NCBI GenBank assembly: GCA_947247005.1
Contig: OX365955.1
Span: 8,442,001 to 8,506,000, forward strand
DNA length: 64,000 nt
Source of the DNA: Spisula solida
Taxonomy: Eukaryota > Mollusca > Bivalvia > Venerida > Mactridae
Direction: 5' to 3'
Part shown: positions 12,100 to 21,178 of the stretch, piece after piece
How the letters are laid out: each line of letters starts with the position of its first letter
How positions within the stretch are numbered: position 1 is the first letter of the stretch
Program-made: the position numbers and the translations under genes
The notes under the pieces: model-generated
The model's database searches: none
What the model saw: only the letters and a program-made list of their open reading frames with translations
What the model was told of the DNA's origin: nothing

Positions 12100-13020
12100 T
12101 TTCAAAAAATTAAAATAAAATACAGTTCAGATTCCTTGACTAGTTAGATAACCGAGATCTTTTAAAATATTGACTATCTCTCAACAATTACATTTTTATC
12201 ACACTTACTTGTATTCATAGATAGGGATACAAATTGTACAGTGGGGGAGATTTTAGTATGATCCTCGACCTTCTATTAGCACAATGATCTTGTCTTTTAT
12301 ACACAATGCTCGTATATATGAAGCCGTAATTATACGCGGTTGTATGTTTTCATAGGTGGGAAGTATCACGAAACCGAAAGTTGTAATAAAACACAAATCT
12401 CAAGGACCGATAAATCACGATTTTGTCGCGGACATTGATATATTCAACGCAGAAACCTTATATTCACGCGTAATTGTTAGGATCGCGTCAATATCTCCGC
12501 ACTATACACTTAAGTAGTACACCATTATTAATTAATTTGCAAAGTGAATATAATAAGTCAAATTTACCGTATTTGTATGTCTGTTAATTTCGGTGGTAAC
12601 ATAATTAATATAGGAACAAGAGCATGACTAACAATAAACGAAATGTTGTAACAGACCAAGGATTTTGTACATCCGATGGTTCTTTCTGTTCTAAAATACA
12701 CTAAGTATTACAGGATTGATACAGGTCCTGCGTTCACAGAGAATTAATTTTAAGGATCAGACTCAGTCTCAAATTTGTTTTATTTCAAATGCAGGAAATA
12801 TGTTATCTGAACGAGTACATTTTGTACTTCTTTGACGCAGAGGAAACAATACAGTATTGAAGCCTCTTTAAATTTCAAAGATATGGAATACAACTTGTTC
12901 TTTGTGAACACGAGGTTTGAAGTTAAACATTCTAGTATCCATGCATGCGCTTTACAAATTAGATACCTGTATACCAATATATCGACTTTAATAATTGATG
13001 ATGTGTCACTATTATTTTAG
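12100..13020. other. Non-coding stretch ending in a 3' splice site
   Basis: No exon was recognised. It ends with the pyrimidine-rich acceptor TCACTATTATTTTAG at 13006-13020, directly before the transmembrane exon, so at least its right part is intron of gene 1. Confidence 0.5.
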
Positions 13021-13164
13021 AACCTACTCCAACCACTACTATCTCCACCGATTGTTCATCAACTTCTATGGTTTCCATAGTAATCCTGATAGTGGGTATA
13101 GTGTTGTTCCTGGTTGGTCTAGCCCTCATACTCTGGGTGGTATTCTATCTGAAGAAAAGAAAAG
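13021..13164 (+). CDS. Gene 1 transmembrane exon
   Basis: The acceptor TATTATTTTAG precedes 13021 and the donor GTATGT begins at 13165. The exon is 144 nt and phase 1-1, the symmetric type usual for extracellular modules. It encodes a Thr/Ser stalk (PTPTTTISTDCSSTS, residues 1-15), then a strongly hydrophobic helix at about residues 17-43 rich in Val, Ile, Leu and Gly with one Trp. The basic stop-transfer KKRK (44-47) closes it. This order means extracellular N-terminus and cytosolic C-terminus, a type I topology. A repeat family resembling a transposon terminus begins only about 15 nt after the exon. No start codon is expected here, so upstream exons must exist. Confidence 0.85.
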
Positions 13165-13181
13165 GTATGTAACTTCATATA

Positions 13182-14100
13182 CACTGCTCAAAATAATTAA
13201 AGGAACACTTGCATTTTTGCTACTTTTGTTAATATCTAAAGTCAGGGAAACAACCTAGTCTAACAATTCAATGTGATTCCGGTGCGCTGGACACCTGTAG
13301 ACGTTCCCCTAATGAATTATATGACACTAGGCTAGTCAAAGATGAAGGTTGCATTGAAGTTCAAATACTCCAGAAAGGTTAGACAACATCTCGTTAACCC
13401 ACGATCATCAGATTTTGACCAAACCTCACAGGTAAGATCCTTGTCATCAAATTATAGACCTACCTGTGTTTTGCTTATACATGGTACAATCCAGTACAAT
13501 TTACCTAGACCTGAACCTTTGAAGTTCACAAGGTTCGCACATGCCTTGAAAAGTTCTTGGATTTGGTTTCAACCTTGAGAAGTATTTGAATTAAGTGCTG
13601 CCTTGAAAAAATGCCAAAATGGTACTTGAATTTAAGGGAAAAACCTTGAACATAGGCAAACAGCCTTGAATATACACTGCTAAAAAAATAAAGGAACACC
13701 ATACATTTTGAGGTTATCTTTGCCTATTGGTGGGGCATCCGTGTCATATGGACACATTTATAGTTCAAACAAAGTTTTCCAGTGGCCCAGACACAGAAGT
13801 AAAACGTGGTACAAATGTATATTCGGTATACCCACTGATGTCCTTAAATTTGCTCACTGTATATTCCATTGCACAAAACGTCTTAAATAGAGCCTTAAAA
13901 CACACCACAAAGGTAACAAGAAAACGAAATGGCACAATACATACTTAAAAGAACAACCACACACCAAAAGGACAGCCACCAGCCGCGCTGCCATAACTTT
14001 CAAGGAAAATGTTCCAAAAGGACACACTATATCGTTTCAACTCGGTAACTCGCTTTGTGTCATTGCGCTACAGAATTGTCTTGCAATATCTTGTGTGAAA
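13182..14100. mobile_element. Intronic transposon-like repeat with two CACTGCT..AAAGGAACAC motifs
   Basis: The motif CACTGCTCAAAATAATTAAA plus GGAACAC at 13182-13208 recurs as CACTGCTAAAAAAATAAAGG plus AACAC at 13675-13699. I remember closely similar motifs at the ends of dispersed invertebrate repeats, but I do not assign a superfamily. Short open frames in 13342-13948 have no recognisable domain. Outer boundaries are uncertain. Confidence 0.4.
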
Positions 14101-14175
14101 CGTCGTTCGAATGTAAACTATCGTGCTATTCGGGTACCGCTAGTTTAAGGCTTGTTTTGTCATTTCTATTTTCAG

Positions 14176-14209
14176 ATCAACTGAAGCCTCGACCGACGGC
14201 ACCTAGAGT
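14176..14209 (+). CDS. Gene 1 exon 2 of the tail (34 nt)
   Basis: The acceptor CTATTTTCAG is at 14166-14175 and the donor GTATGT at 14210. Phase is 1 in and 2 out. It encodes D-QLKPRPTAPR-V, a basic proline-containing juxtamembrane segment directly after KKRK. The nearer GTGTAT donor at 14207 would be phase 0 and would put a TGA first in the next exon, so the reading frame decides for the donor at 14210. Confidence 0.8.
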
Positions 14210-14719
14210 GTATGTGTTTTGCTGTTTTATTCTTATCTGCTAACTTAATATGTAACTTTATAGAGAACATATTTTCATGTTATATGATGGTCTTTGTGGC
14301 CGAGTGTTTATGATGATTTGGCTTTAATGGTTTTAAAATGCTGCTTTCTAGTTATTCTGCTATTCGGACTTTTGTTGTCTTAATGTTAGTATCGAGGTGG
14401 TATTTGAAGGTAGTTTTACTGTACTCCCCTGGGGACAATGTAATTAATTCAATGTCATTATGTTACTTCGTCGCACCAACCCTTCGTTCTCATTGGCATG
14501 ACTTTCAAATTGTTATGATTATTCTCATGAAACTTTCACTTATATCAGAGTAATACTAGTATGTTTGAATAGTAACATGGTGTGTCATGCTCGAAAGACA
14601 GATCTGTACGTGACATTGACACGTTGACAGTCAATGGCACTAACTTATGAAGATACCTGTATTAGCCTGCGTTTACTTCTGATTGTTTTAACGGACTTAG
14701 AACTTGGGTATATTTTCAG

Positions 14720-14757
14720 TGATGCCGGCAAACATCAAGCATCAGGAGAATATATTG
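14720..14757 (+). CDS. Gene 1 exon 3 of the tail (38 nt)
   Basis: The acceptor TATATTTTCAG ends at 14719 and the donor GTAAGA starts at 14758. Phase is 2 in and 1 out. It encodes DAGKHQASGEYI; across the next junction this gives GEYIDF, a candidate phosphotyrosine site with acidic residues around Tyr70. A 37-bp minisatellite fills much of the intron that follows. Confidence 0.8.
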
Positions 14758-14847
14758 GTAAGAACATTTCTTTAAGTACAGTTAATTTTACGCACCAACC
14801 CCTTCTCCATGCAAAAGTATTTTCGGAAATCAAACCTGTCTCCAGAT

Positions 14848-15345
14848 AGATGCATTTTGAGGCACCTTTCCCGTGACTCCATACAGATGCATTTTGAGGC
14901 ACCTTTCCCGTGACTCCATACAGATGCATTTTGAGGCACCTTTCCCGTGACTCCATACAGATGCATTTTGAGGCACCTTTCCCGTGACTCCATACAGATG
15001 CATTTTGACGCACCTATCCTATGTCTCCATACAGATGCATTTTGACGCCCGTACCTTGTATCTCCACACAGATGCATTTTGACGCCCATACCTTGTATCT
15101 CCACACAGATGCATTTTGACGCCCATACCTTGTATCTCCACACAGATGCATTTTGACGCCCATACCTTGTATCTCCACACAGATGCATTTTGACGCCCAT
15201 ACCTTGTATCTCCACACAGATGCATTTTGACGCACCTATCCTGTGTCTCCCTATGTACATACGCACTTTGACGTACATATCCCGTGTCTCCACGGAGACG
15301 CATTTTGACGCACCAACCATGTCTCCATGCAGATGCATTTTAACG
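14848..15345. repeat. 37-bp minisatellite in gene 1 intron
   Basis: About 13 units of 37 bp begin AGATGCATTTTGA. The left units continue GGCACCTTTCCCGTGACTCC, while the middle ones continue CGCCCATACCTTGTATCTCC. The two subtypes are arranged in blocks, which shows local homogenisation. Long - strand open frames across it (up to 204 codons) exist only because the unit lacks stops. Confidence 0.9.
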
Positions 15346-15526
15346 CACCTATTATACCCCATGTACCCGTACACGTTCGGTTCCATCTATTTACGATGCG
15401 GCCACTGTTGTCTTAAGACTTGTAGATATATATTTGTCTCCATATCTGTCATCTGATATTTTGAATACTGGCAATAAGTTACACTATAGCATATGCTGTT
15501 TTTAACCAAGCTAATTTGTATTTCAG

Positions 15527-15548
15527 ACTTCCAGGACGAAAGTAACAG
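15527..15548 (+). CDS. Gene 1 microexon (22 nt)
   Basis: The acceptor TTTGTATTTCAG ends at 15526 and the donor GTAAGC starts at 15549. Phase is 1 in and 2 out. It encodes D-FQDESN, an acidic segment between two tyrosine motifs (GEYIDF and RYESM). It is unusually short but has textbook splice sites, and it is needed in frame to join its neighbours (phase 1 into phase 2). Skipping it would shift the frame, so it is not a simple cassette. Confidence 0.75.
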
Positions 15549-16218
15549 GTAAGCGTAGTTCAAACATAAGAAAGGTAATTAACTTTACTAAAACAATGTA
15601 CTACACAAATCAACCGGATGCCAGACGATGTCCGTGTATCCGATGTCTAGGCATAGTGCGGACGCAGACCGACGAGTAGCAAGGCATTTATATGACAAAA
15701 GAGACTTAAACTACTCCGCTCTCCGCCCGATAACCGACTGATGTCCGTCCGGTCGACCAAAGTTCACCGTCCGATGATCGTGCGGTGATCGGATCTATGT
15801 GTGACCCTGATATTACAAACCAACCAGTGTATTGTACAACAGTCACAAACAGGCGGAAATCAAATAACACTGTTAACAGCGAAACTGAAACAAGTCTGAT
15901 TCCCGATCTTTATAATCTTTGCATTAAAGGTCTGGCTTCATTAAAACAATGGCGATTCATATTGATAGACTCAAGATGGTAGAACTATATAGTAATTTAT
16001 ATATATACATTATATACGTTGAGCTAATGTCGTTGCCACAAAATTTTGTATTTAAATAAAATAAGATGTCAACTTCATGCCACGTGGTTGTCATTGCGAT
16101 GACTACTCTAATTTGTACTAAATTACGATGATAATTATGAATATATTTTAGCAAAAGTGTGTATAGGGTGTATAAAAGCCAAACATACCTTGATCGCGTG
16201 ATATCATTTAGTTTTGGG

Positions 16219-16327
16219 CACAGGGTATTGACGCATATTATTTTATGCGTGTGCGACCGCCTTATATCTCATATATGAATATAAGGCGGTCGCACACGCA
16301 TAAAATAATATTTGTCAATACCCTGTG
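16219..16327. mobile_element. hAT-type palindromic MITE with perfect 8-bp target duplication
   Basis: The 47-nt arms at 16221-16267 and 16279-16325 match at 45 of 47 positions around an 11-nt loop. Including CA/TG, the termini are CACAGGGTATTG and its complement. GTTTTGGG flanks both sides exactly (16211-16218 and 16328-16335). An 8-bp duplication with CAGGG-type ends is characteristic of the hAT superfamily. It sits in an intron of gene 1. Confidence 0.85.
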
Positions 16328-16761
16328 GTTTTGGGTGCATAGTGACACCCCCGAATTTGGGCATTTGGACCATAAATTACAGAAGCCATTGTGCTAGTGT
16401 ATGTTTTAATACGTAACACGAAAAGGTGACTGAAGGCACTCGTGATCTAATTACTACGTACACAGTGTTTCTATTGACTTTTGGGGGAAAGGGGTCCGGG
16501 CCCATAGGAGGTGGGGGAATTAACGCGCGAAAAAGCTGAAAGGGGAATTTGTTTATTCGGAAAAAATGAGCAAGACTCCCAAGGGGAAAATTCAGAAATA
16601 TTAGAGGAAAAATATAAACTTTGCGGAGAGGGGAAAGGGGCCTAATATCTCCATATATTTTAGCCAAAAAAACACTGTTCAAATATGTACAAATATCTCT
16701 GAGCTAATGACATACTTCAATCGTTTAAACAACATAGCTTTTCAGTGTATTATAATTACAG

Positions 16762-16912
16762 ATATGAATCAATGGAAAAATTGGGCGGTAAACCTGTATC
16801 GAGATATGTCCCATCTAACAAAGATGCAATGAATGAAACTTTTGATGGATCGAGAATGCCAAAATCGAACGCACCAAAACCACCCAGCCATCCAGCTAAA
16901 TCGGTGACATCA
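16762..16912 (+). CDS. Gene 1 exon 5 of the tail (151 nt)
   Basis: The acceptor TATAATTACAG ends at 16761 and the donor GTGAGT starts at 16913. Phase is 2 in and 0 out. It encodes 50 residues: YESM at Tyr80 (YxxM, the consensus bound by the PI3-kinase SH2 domain), SRYVPS at Tyr94, and a proline patch APKPPSHPAK at 116-125 of PxxP type that could bind SH3 domains. An alternative acceptor at 16745 would reach an in-frame TAA, so the frame selects 16762. Function of the motifs is inferred from consensus only. Confidence 0.85.
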
Positions 16913-17719
16913 GTGAGTTACTGTTTTATTAAAGCACACAGGCCAAAACAAATTAATAGTGTATTTCTAGAAACCCAACCGACCCTAGTATAGGTTTTGC
17001 CCCTACACTACCGGTAAACAGTTTATTGGCATATTGCTGGAAGTCACACACAGCTACACAGTTTTAAAAATATTAACGTTATTATTCTGTCAAGGAATTC
17101 CTACAAACCATAATATGAGTATGTTTTGAAGAATTGAATTTTGAACGTAGTTTTACTATTTCTGTAAGAACCCTGATTCGTTACAACATGCTTGCAGCTT
17201 TGATATGAAACATATATGAAAAATGACATACATTGGTATGTCAGGTAGCTGGATATTCCCCCTTCCACGCAATACGCCTAATGATGCGATGATAAAGTGG
17301 CATGATTGAATGTACATGGTAGACACTCAATACAGCCCAAGCGCCAAACAAGGACCAAATTACTTATATTGCAATGAAAGAGGCAAACATTATTGGCAAC
17401 ATTATAAATACAAATGTACAAAAAGATAATAACATATACCGGGCAGGGAAGGCGGTATCCAACAGAGACAGCAGTACACGAAACGTACAAGAAGAACACA
17501 ACGACTATCAATCGTGAAAGCTCGGCCATTTCCGTGTGTCTCCGGCAAATAATTGCAATGCATAAAGGCTGAGGTGATCAGAATGAACGACTATAAGAAA
17601 TAAGATAACATGATTTTTAAAGGTTTGTAAACAGCATACACATGCACAGATACATGCGCAAGCAGCAACATTGAGGGACATATATAAAACTGACCTCCAT
17701 TGAAACATTAACGCATGTA

Positions 17720-17992
17720 CATATGGTGGCTGATTTGTGTCATGCCGTATTTTCGCTTTTTCGCCACAACAAAGCAAAAATGAGAAAATGTAACATAGCG
17801 AAAAAGTCGAACATCTTTTGTGTCTTATCGTTGCCCTTCATCTGTCGTATTTTCGCTTTTTCTACACGACAATGCGAACATGTAACAATGCAAAGATACG
17901 GCAAAGTGTTTCGCATTGTTACTTTTTCGAATGTTCGCATTGTTGTGGTGAAAAAGCGAAAATACGACATGGCCTAAACCAGCCACCATATG
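17720..17992. mobile_element. TA-flanked MITE abutting a 3' splice site
   Basis: Terminal inverted repeats of about 57 bp begin CATATGGTGGCTG and carry CGTATTTTCGCTTTTTC at both ends. They are flanked by TA (17718-17719 and 17993-17994). The same TATTTTCGCTTTTTC motif appears a third time inside. TA duplication suggests a Tc1/mariner-type origin. The right end lies 13 nt from the last exon of gene 1, so the branch-point region of that intron must be MITE sequence; CCTAAAC at 17973-17979 is a candidate. Confidence 0.8.
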
Positions 17993-18005
17993 TAACTGTT
18001 TTCAG

Positions 18006-18230
18006 TCTGTGAAGAATGAAGATGGTTTAACTGAGTCTGGAAACAACGTTTATGAAGATTGTGGTAACGATGGCACAAACAACGGCAGTATCATAGACAA
18101 ACTGAAAGGAAGAATTTCCAAGAAATTTGATGCATCGTATGAGACACCAAGGAAGAGCTTGACAATGGGACCCATGTCAAAAGCAACGAGGCCACCCTCA
18201 TTGCCAAGTACATATACTGGGCGTCACTGA
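18006..18230 (+). CDS. Gene 1 terminal coding exon
   Basis: The acceptor AACTGTTTTCAG ends at 18005; the frame enters in phase 0 and stops at TGA 18228-18230. It encodes 74 residues. NNVYEDCGND at Tyr145 is an acidic phosphotyrosine-like site. A basic segment DKLKGRISKK at 160-169, DASYETPRKS at Tyr174 and the C-terminus STYTGRH follow. The composition is hydrophilic and probably disordered. The last codons and the stop lie in one arm of an inverted repeat (18215-18442), so the C-terminus may have been changed by a transposon insertion. Confidence 0.85.
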   Translation, partial: SVKNEDGLTESGNNVYEDCGNDGTNNGSIIDKLKGRISKKFDASYETPRKSLTMGPMSKATRPPSLPSTYTGRH

Positions 18231-18442
18231 AAAGTTACCACATATACAATTTGTATATATCTCTGTATTTTGTATACAATATGACCTATAGGTACAAAAG
18301 TGTATAGTGTGTGCATTTGAATATTGTTAAATAGGATAGCTGTGACTACACAGTAAGGTCAAAACATAGTCGTGTTCGGCTTTTAACACAGTGTAAAATA
18401 TAAGAGTCAATGTGGTGGTAACTTTTCATTGACGCTGAGTAT
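18215..18442. repeat. Inverted repeat spanning the gene 1 stop codon
   Basis: GCGTCACTGAAAAGTTACCA at 18221-18240 pairs with the reverse complement of the sequence at about 18409-18434, with one mismatch and a small insertion. Short extra matches (ATACT) lie outside. The arms are separated by roughly 170 bp. The TGA stop is within the left arm. It could be a small MITE or an RNA hairpin in the 3' UTR. Confidence 0.6.
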
Positions 18443-18986
18443 ACTTTTTTAAAATACACGTTTAAACAAAGGACGTAATTTATTATTTAAATCGATCCTG
18501 GTCACGTCCACATGTGCTCGGCGCGTTTAATTTATGTTTTTTAAGAGGGGGTGTTCTTATTAGAAACTAAGACCCTTATTATTCGAGATTAACTTTTGAA
18601 ACTAATCAACTGGCCAGGTATATTGTGATTTAATTCTATTGTCTTTCGTTGATTTAACAATTGCGCTTTGCGGACTAAATTTGCACTTTTGCAATTGGTG
18701 ACTGCATACCGAGTACAGTGTATGACACTTTCTTTCAGATTCTGCATTTATGTTTTCCATGAGCACTTTAAATCTTTACTAAAACACTTATTCACATATA
18801 TTTTACAATACTTATTCACATATATTTCAGAAAGAACGACATTACGCTGAATGATCATATGGATGCGTCACTTCATTTATTAATCCTCTTCGACACTTTG
18901 TTTCATTGCCAATTGTTTGTTGGAATACCAGTAGTTTTTGATAATTATTTAGGTTTACGGATTCTTTAAAAAAAATGGGGAATGGA

Positions 18987-18992
18987 AATAAA
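18987..18992 (+). promoter_or_regulatory. Candidate poly(A) signal of gene 1
   Basis: This is the first canonical AATAAA after the stop codon, about 760 nt downstream. Assignment is positional only. Confidence 0.3.
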
Positions 18993-19403
18993 AAGAAGGC
19001 CAAAAGAACAAAAGTTGCCATTGTGTAAATGTAATAGCACCATCAAAGTAAACAGGAAAAATGTTAACTGAGTCGAGCGATTTTCTGCCGTTTTTGGCTC
19101 ACCAACTTAGCATTTGGTCACGTGGTATGGCCACCGTGGTAAATGGCCTCTAGTTATTTTTCATTCTCTCATACAGATAGATTCTTTTTTCAAAAACCTT
19201 CCGTAAACCTATAATATTTTAAGTCACCTATAAACTGTGCCATTTTCATTGATGTTTCCCCACCAACCTGGATTAGGATAACACAGCAATTATTGTCTAC
19301 TTATTACCAATATACATGTATATAGTGCCGATTTCACAAATTCCTATCTTCAGCAATATTGTATGATATTTGTTTATTTATGTCTCATCTACATTTACAA
19401 TTA

Positions 19404-19480
19404 GTGAAGTTCCGCTAATAAGACCAGTCAAAAAGGTGGTCTTTATAGCGAATCGGTCTTATTAGCGGACCTTTTTTGTT
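19404..19480. repeat. Small palindromic element
   Basis: TCCGCTAATAAGACC at 19411-19425 is the exact reverse complement of GGTCTTATTAGCGGA at 19455-19469, with about 29 bp between. The motif 'AATAAGACC' is shared with the MITE at 36780, suggesting a related pogo-like family. Confidence 0.6.
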
Positions 19481-20139
19481 CTAAATTTAACACTTTGGGA
19501 CCTTAAGCTGGCACAAATATGCATGATTTTAAAATAATCAAAGTGGTCTTATTAAAGACATCATTATATACAAACACATAAACGATGTGGTCATTCTGAC
19601 TAGAATTATAAGAGACTGGCAACATATTCATATACAAATAATTGTATGTCGTAGGTGGCAGTATAACGCTCGTTTTCGCCCACGAAGAAAGTTCCGAAAA
19701 TACCATTGTCTTCTGATGCTGCAGCCGGATAGTGTACTGGTATAATGTACATGTGTCATGTGTATAACTTCATTGTGTTAGGCATTGCATCATAGCGCTT
19801 GATTCATATATATGCGAAACACATGTCACATTTTAATAAAATTTAGAAATGTAAAGTTCTACAGTACTCAATCATTGATCGAATTCATTCAATATAACGA
19901 CATCTTCACGACAACAACATTAACCGTAGTGCACATAATGTCGTTATATCGAAAGTACTACTCAGGCTTCAAATACAGATGTAGGTAATCTGTCTAAATT
20001 ATTCAGACCGGAAACAAAGTTTTGTTATCTTTGTTACAACGATTTAAATTATTTGAAATAAAGAAATTTGCAAGTTGTGGTCGTTTTAGCTTCATCTTGA
20101 TTAATAGATACCCAGACAAATTGCTGACGAAGGGATTGG
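19481..20139. other. No gene seen
   Basis: AT-rich sequence without supported features. Confidence 0.35.
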
Positions 20140-20310
20140 TTGATCACAATAGCTCAGTTTGTGCTAAGGAATAGCTCACTTTGTGCTAAGGGATAGCTCA
20201 CCTTTTGCTAAGGAATAGCTCACTTTGTGCTAAGGAATAGCTCACTTTGTGCTAAGGAATAACTCACTTTGTGCTATGGAACAGCTTACTATGTGCTACG
20301 GAGAGCTATA
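20140..20310. repeat. 22-bp minisatellite
   Basis: About seven units of AGGAATAGCTCACTTTGTGC plus TA diverge toward the right end. Confidence 0.85.
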
Positions 20311-21070
20311 AACAATTTGACCTTGACTTCCAGTAATAGATAATAACGGTGTGAAGGGAATCAGTCCAAATGTCAGAATCATACATAATAAGGATCGATA
20401 ATAAACATTAAAGCCTAGGTCCCACTGAGCATTTTGCCGATGTGGAATTCCTCAGTGGAACCTAGGCTTAAGGGGGATAACTTTTCAAAACATGGTCTAA
20501 CTTTTGGACAGGAGATTCAAATGAATACTTTGGTTCAACCTAGTGACACAATCGTGACCCATTATCCAACATGGCCTAGCGTAGTATCGAGGCACATATT
20601 GGGATCTAGTTTTGTGAAGGTCATATCAAAACTGTGACCTTTCGGTTGTTAAAATACAACTAATCAAGCTTTTACTTTGTCCTAGTAATCTAGTTTTGTT
20701 AACGTGGAAAATCGGTCATTGACACAAGTCCGAACATTCTAGTGAGAAGATAGTTTGGACAAGTGACCTAGACCTTAACATTGTGACATAGTTTCAAACA
20801 GATAATGTCAAAACCGTGGCCTCTAAGGGTATCAACATTGGGACTTGACACAAGATCATCCAGTATCGAACTTGGTCTAGAATCAATAGTGGCAATATTT
20901 TATAAAGTTTGAGCAAATACTATCTATCTTCAGATCTATCACACACAAGAGGCACACTTGTTGACAACGGACGGTCTTGATTGTCAAGCTATAGACAGTG
21001 ATAGTTGTCGCAACTCTGCAATCGTCTACCCAGGTCACTTAAGATATCGAAATTTATAAAATATATTTTC
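20311..21070. other. No gene seen
   Basis: No exon or repeat boundary is supported. A short complementary pair, CCTAGGTCCCACTGAG-like and CTCAGTGGAACCTAGG, lies at about 20413-20466 and could be a small hairpin. Confidence 0.35.
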
Positions 21071-21178
21071 TTAAAGGTGCTGCCTCACAGATTGGGCTAA
21101 AATAGTTGTATATCGTGATTTTGCAACCAAAACAAGTATTGGTGAAATAGAAAGCCACTGACAGTTGCTTTATGAAAG

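Larger units (their letters stand above)
13021..18230 (+). other. Gene 1: single-pass receptor with tyrosine-rich tail (3' part)
   Basis: Six exons (13021-13164, 14176-14209, 14720-14757, 15527-15548, 16762-16912, 18006-18230) have GT donors and AG acceptors whose phases agree at every junction (1, 2, 1, 2, 0). They sum to 614 nt: 2 nt of a split codon, 203 codons and a stop. The protein has a Thr/Ser/Pro-rich stalk, one membrane helix, the stop-transfer KKRK and a cytosolic tail of about 155 residues. The tail has tyrosines at 70, 80, 94, 145, 174 and 199, counted from the first full codon. No enzyme domain is present. The ectodomain exons were not found, so the receptor class cannot be named; scavenger-type or EGF-repeat receptors of invertebrates have comparable tails, which is a guess. 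Confidence 0.8.

Noticed and set aside
14735..15386. Several overlapping - strand frames up to 204 codons
   Set aside because: They are produced by the 37-bp minisatellite within a gene 1 intron.
16377..16682. 101-codon - strand frame in a gene 1 intron
   Set aside because: It is antisense to G-rich AGGGGAAA-type sequence, probably a dispersed repeat; no domain.
17723..18012. Overlapping short frames on both strands
   Set aside because: They come from the inverted repeats of the MITE at 17720-17992.
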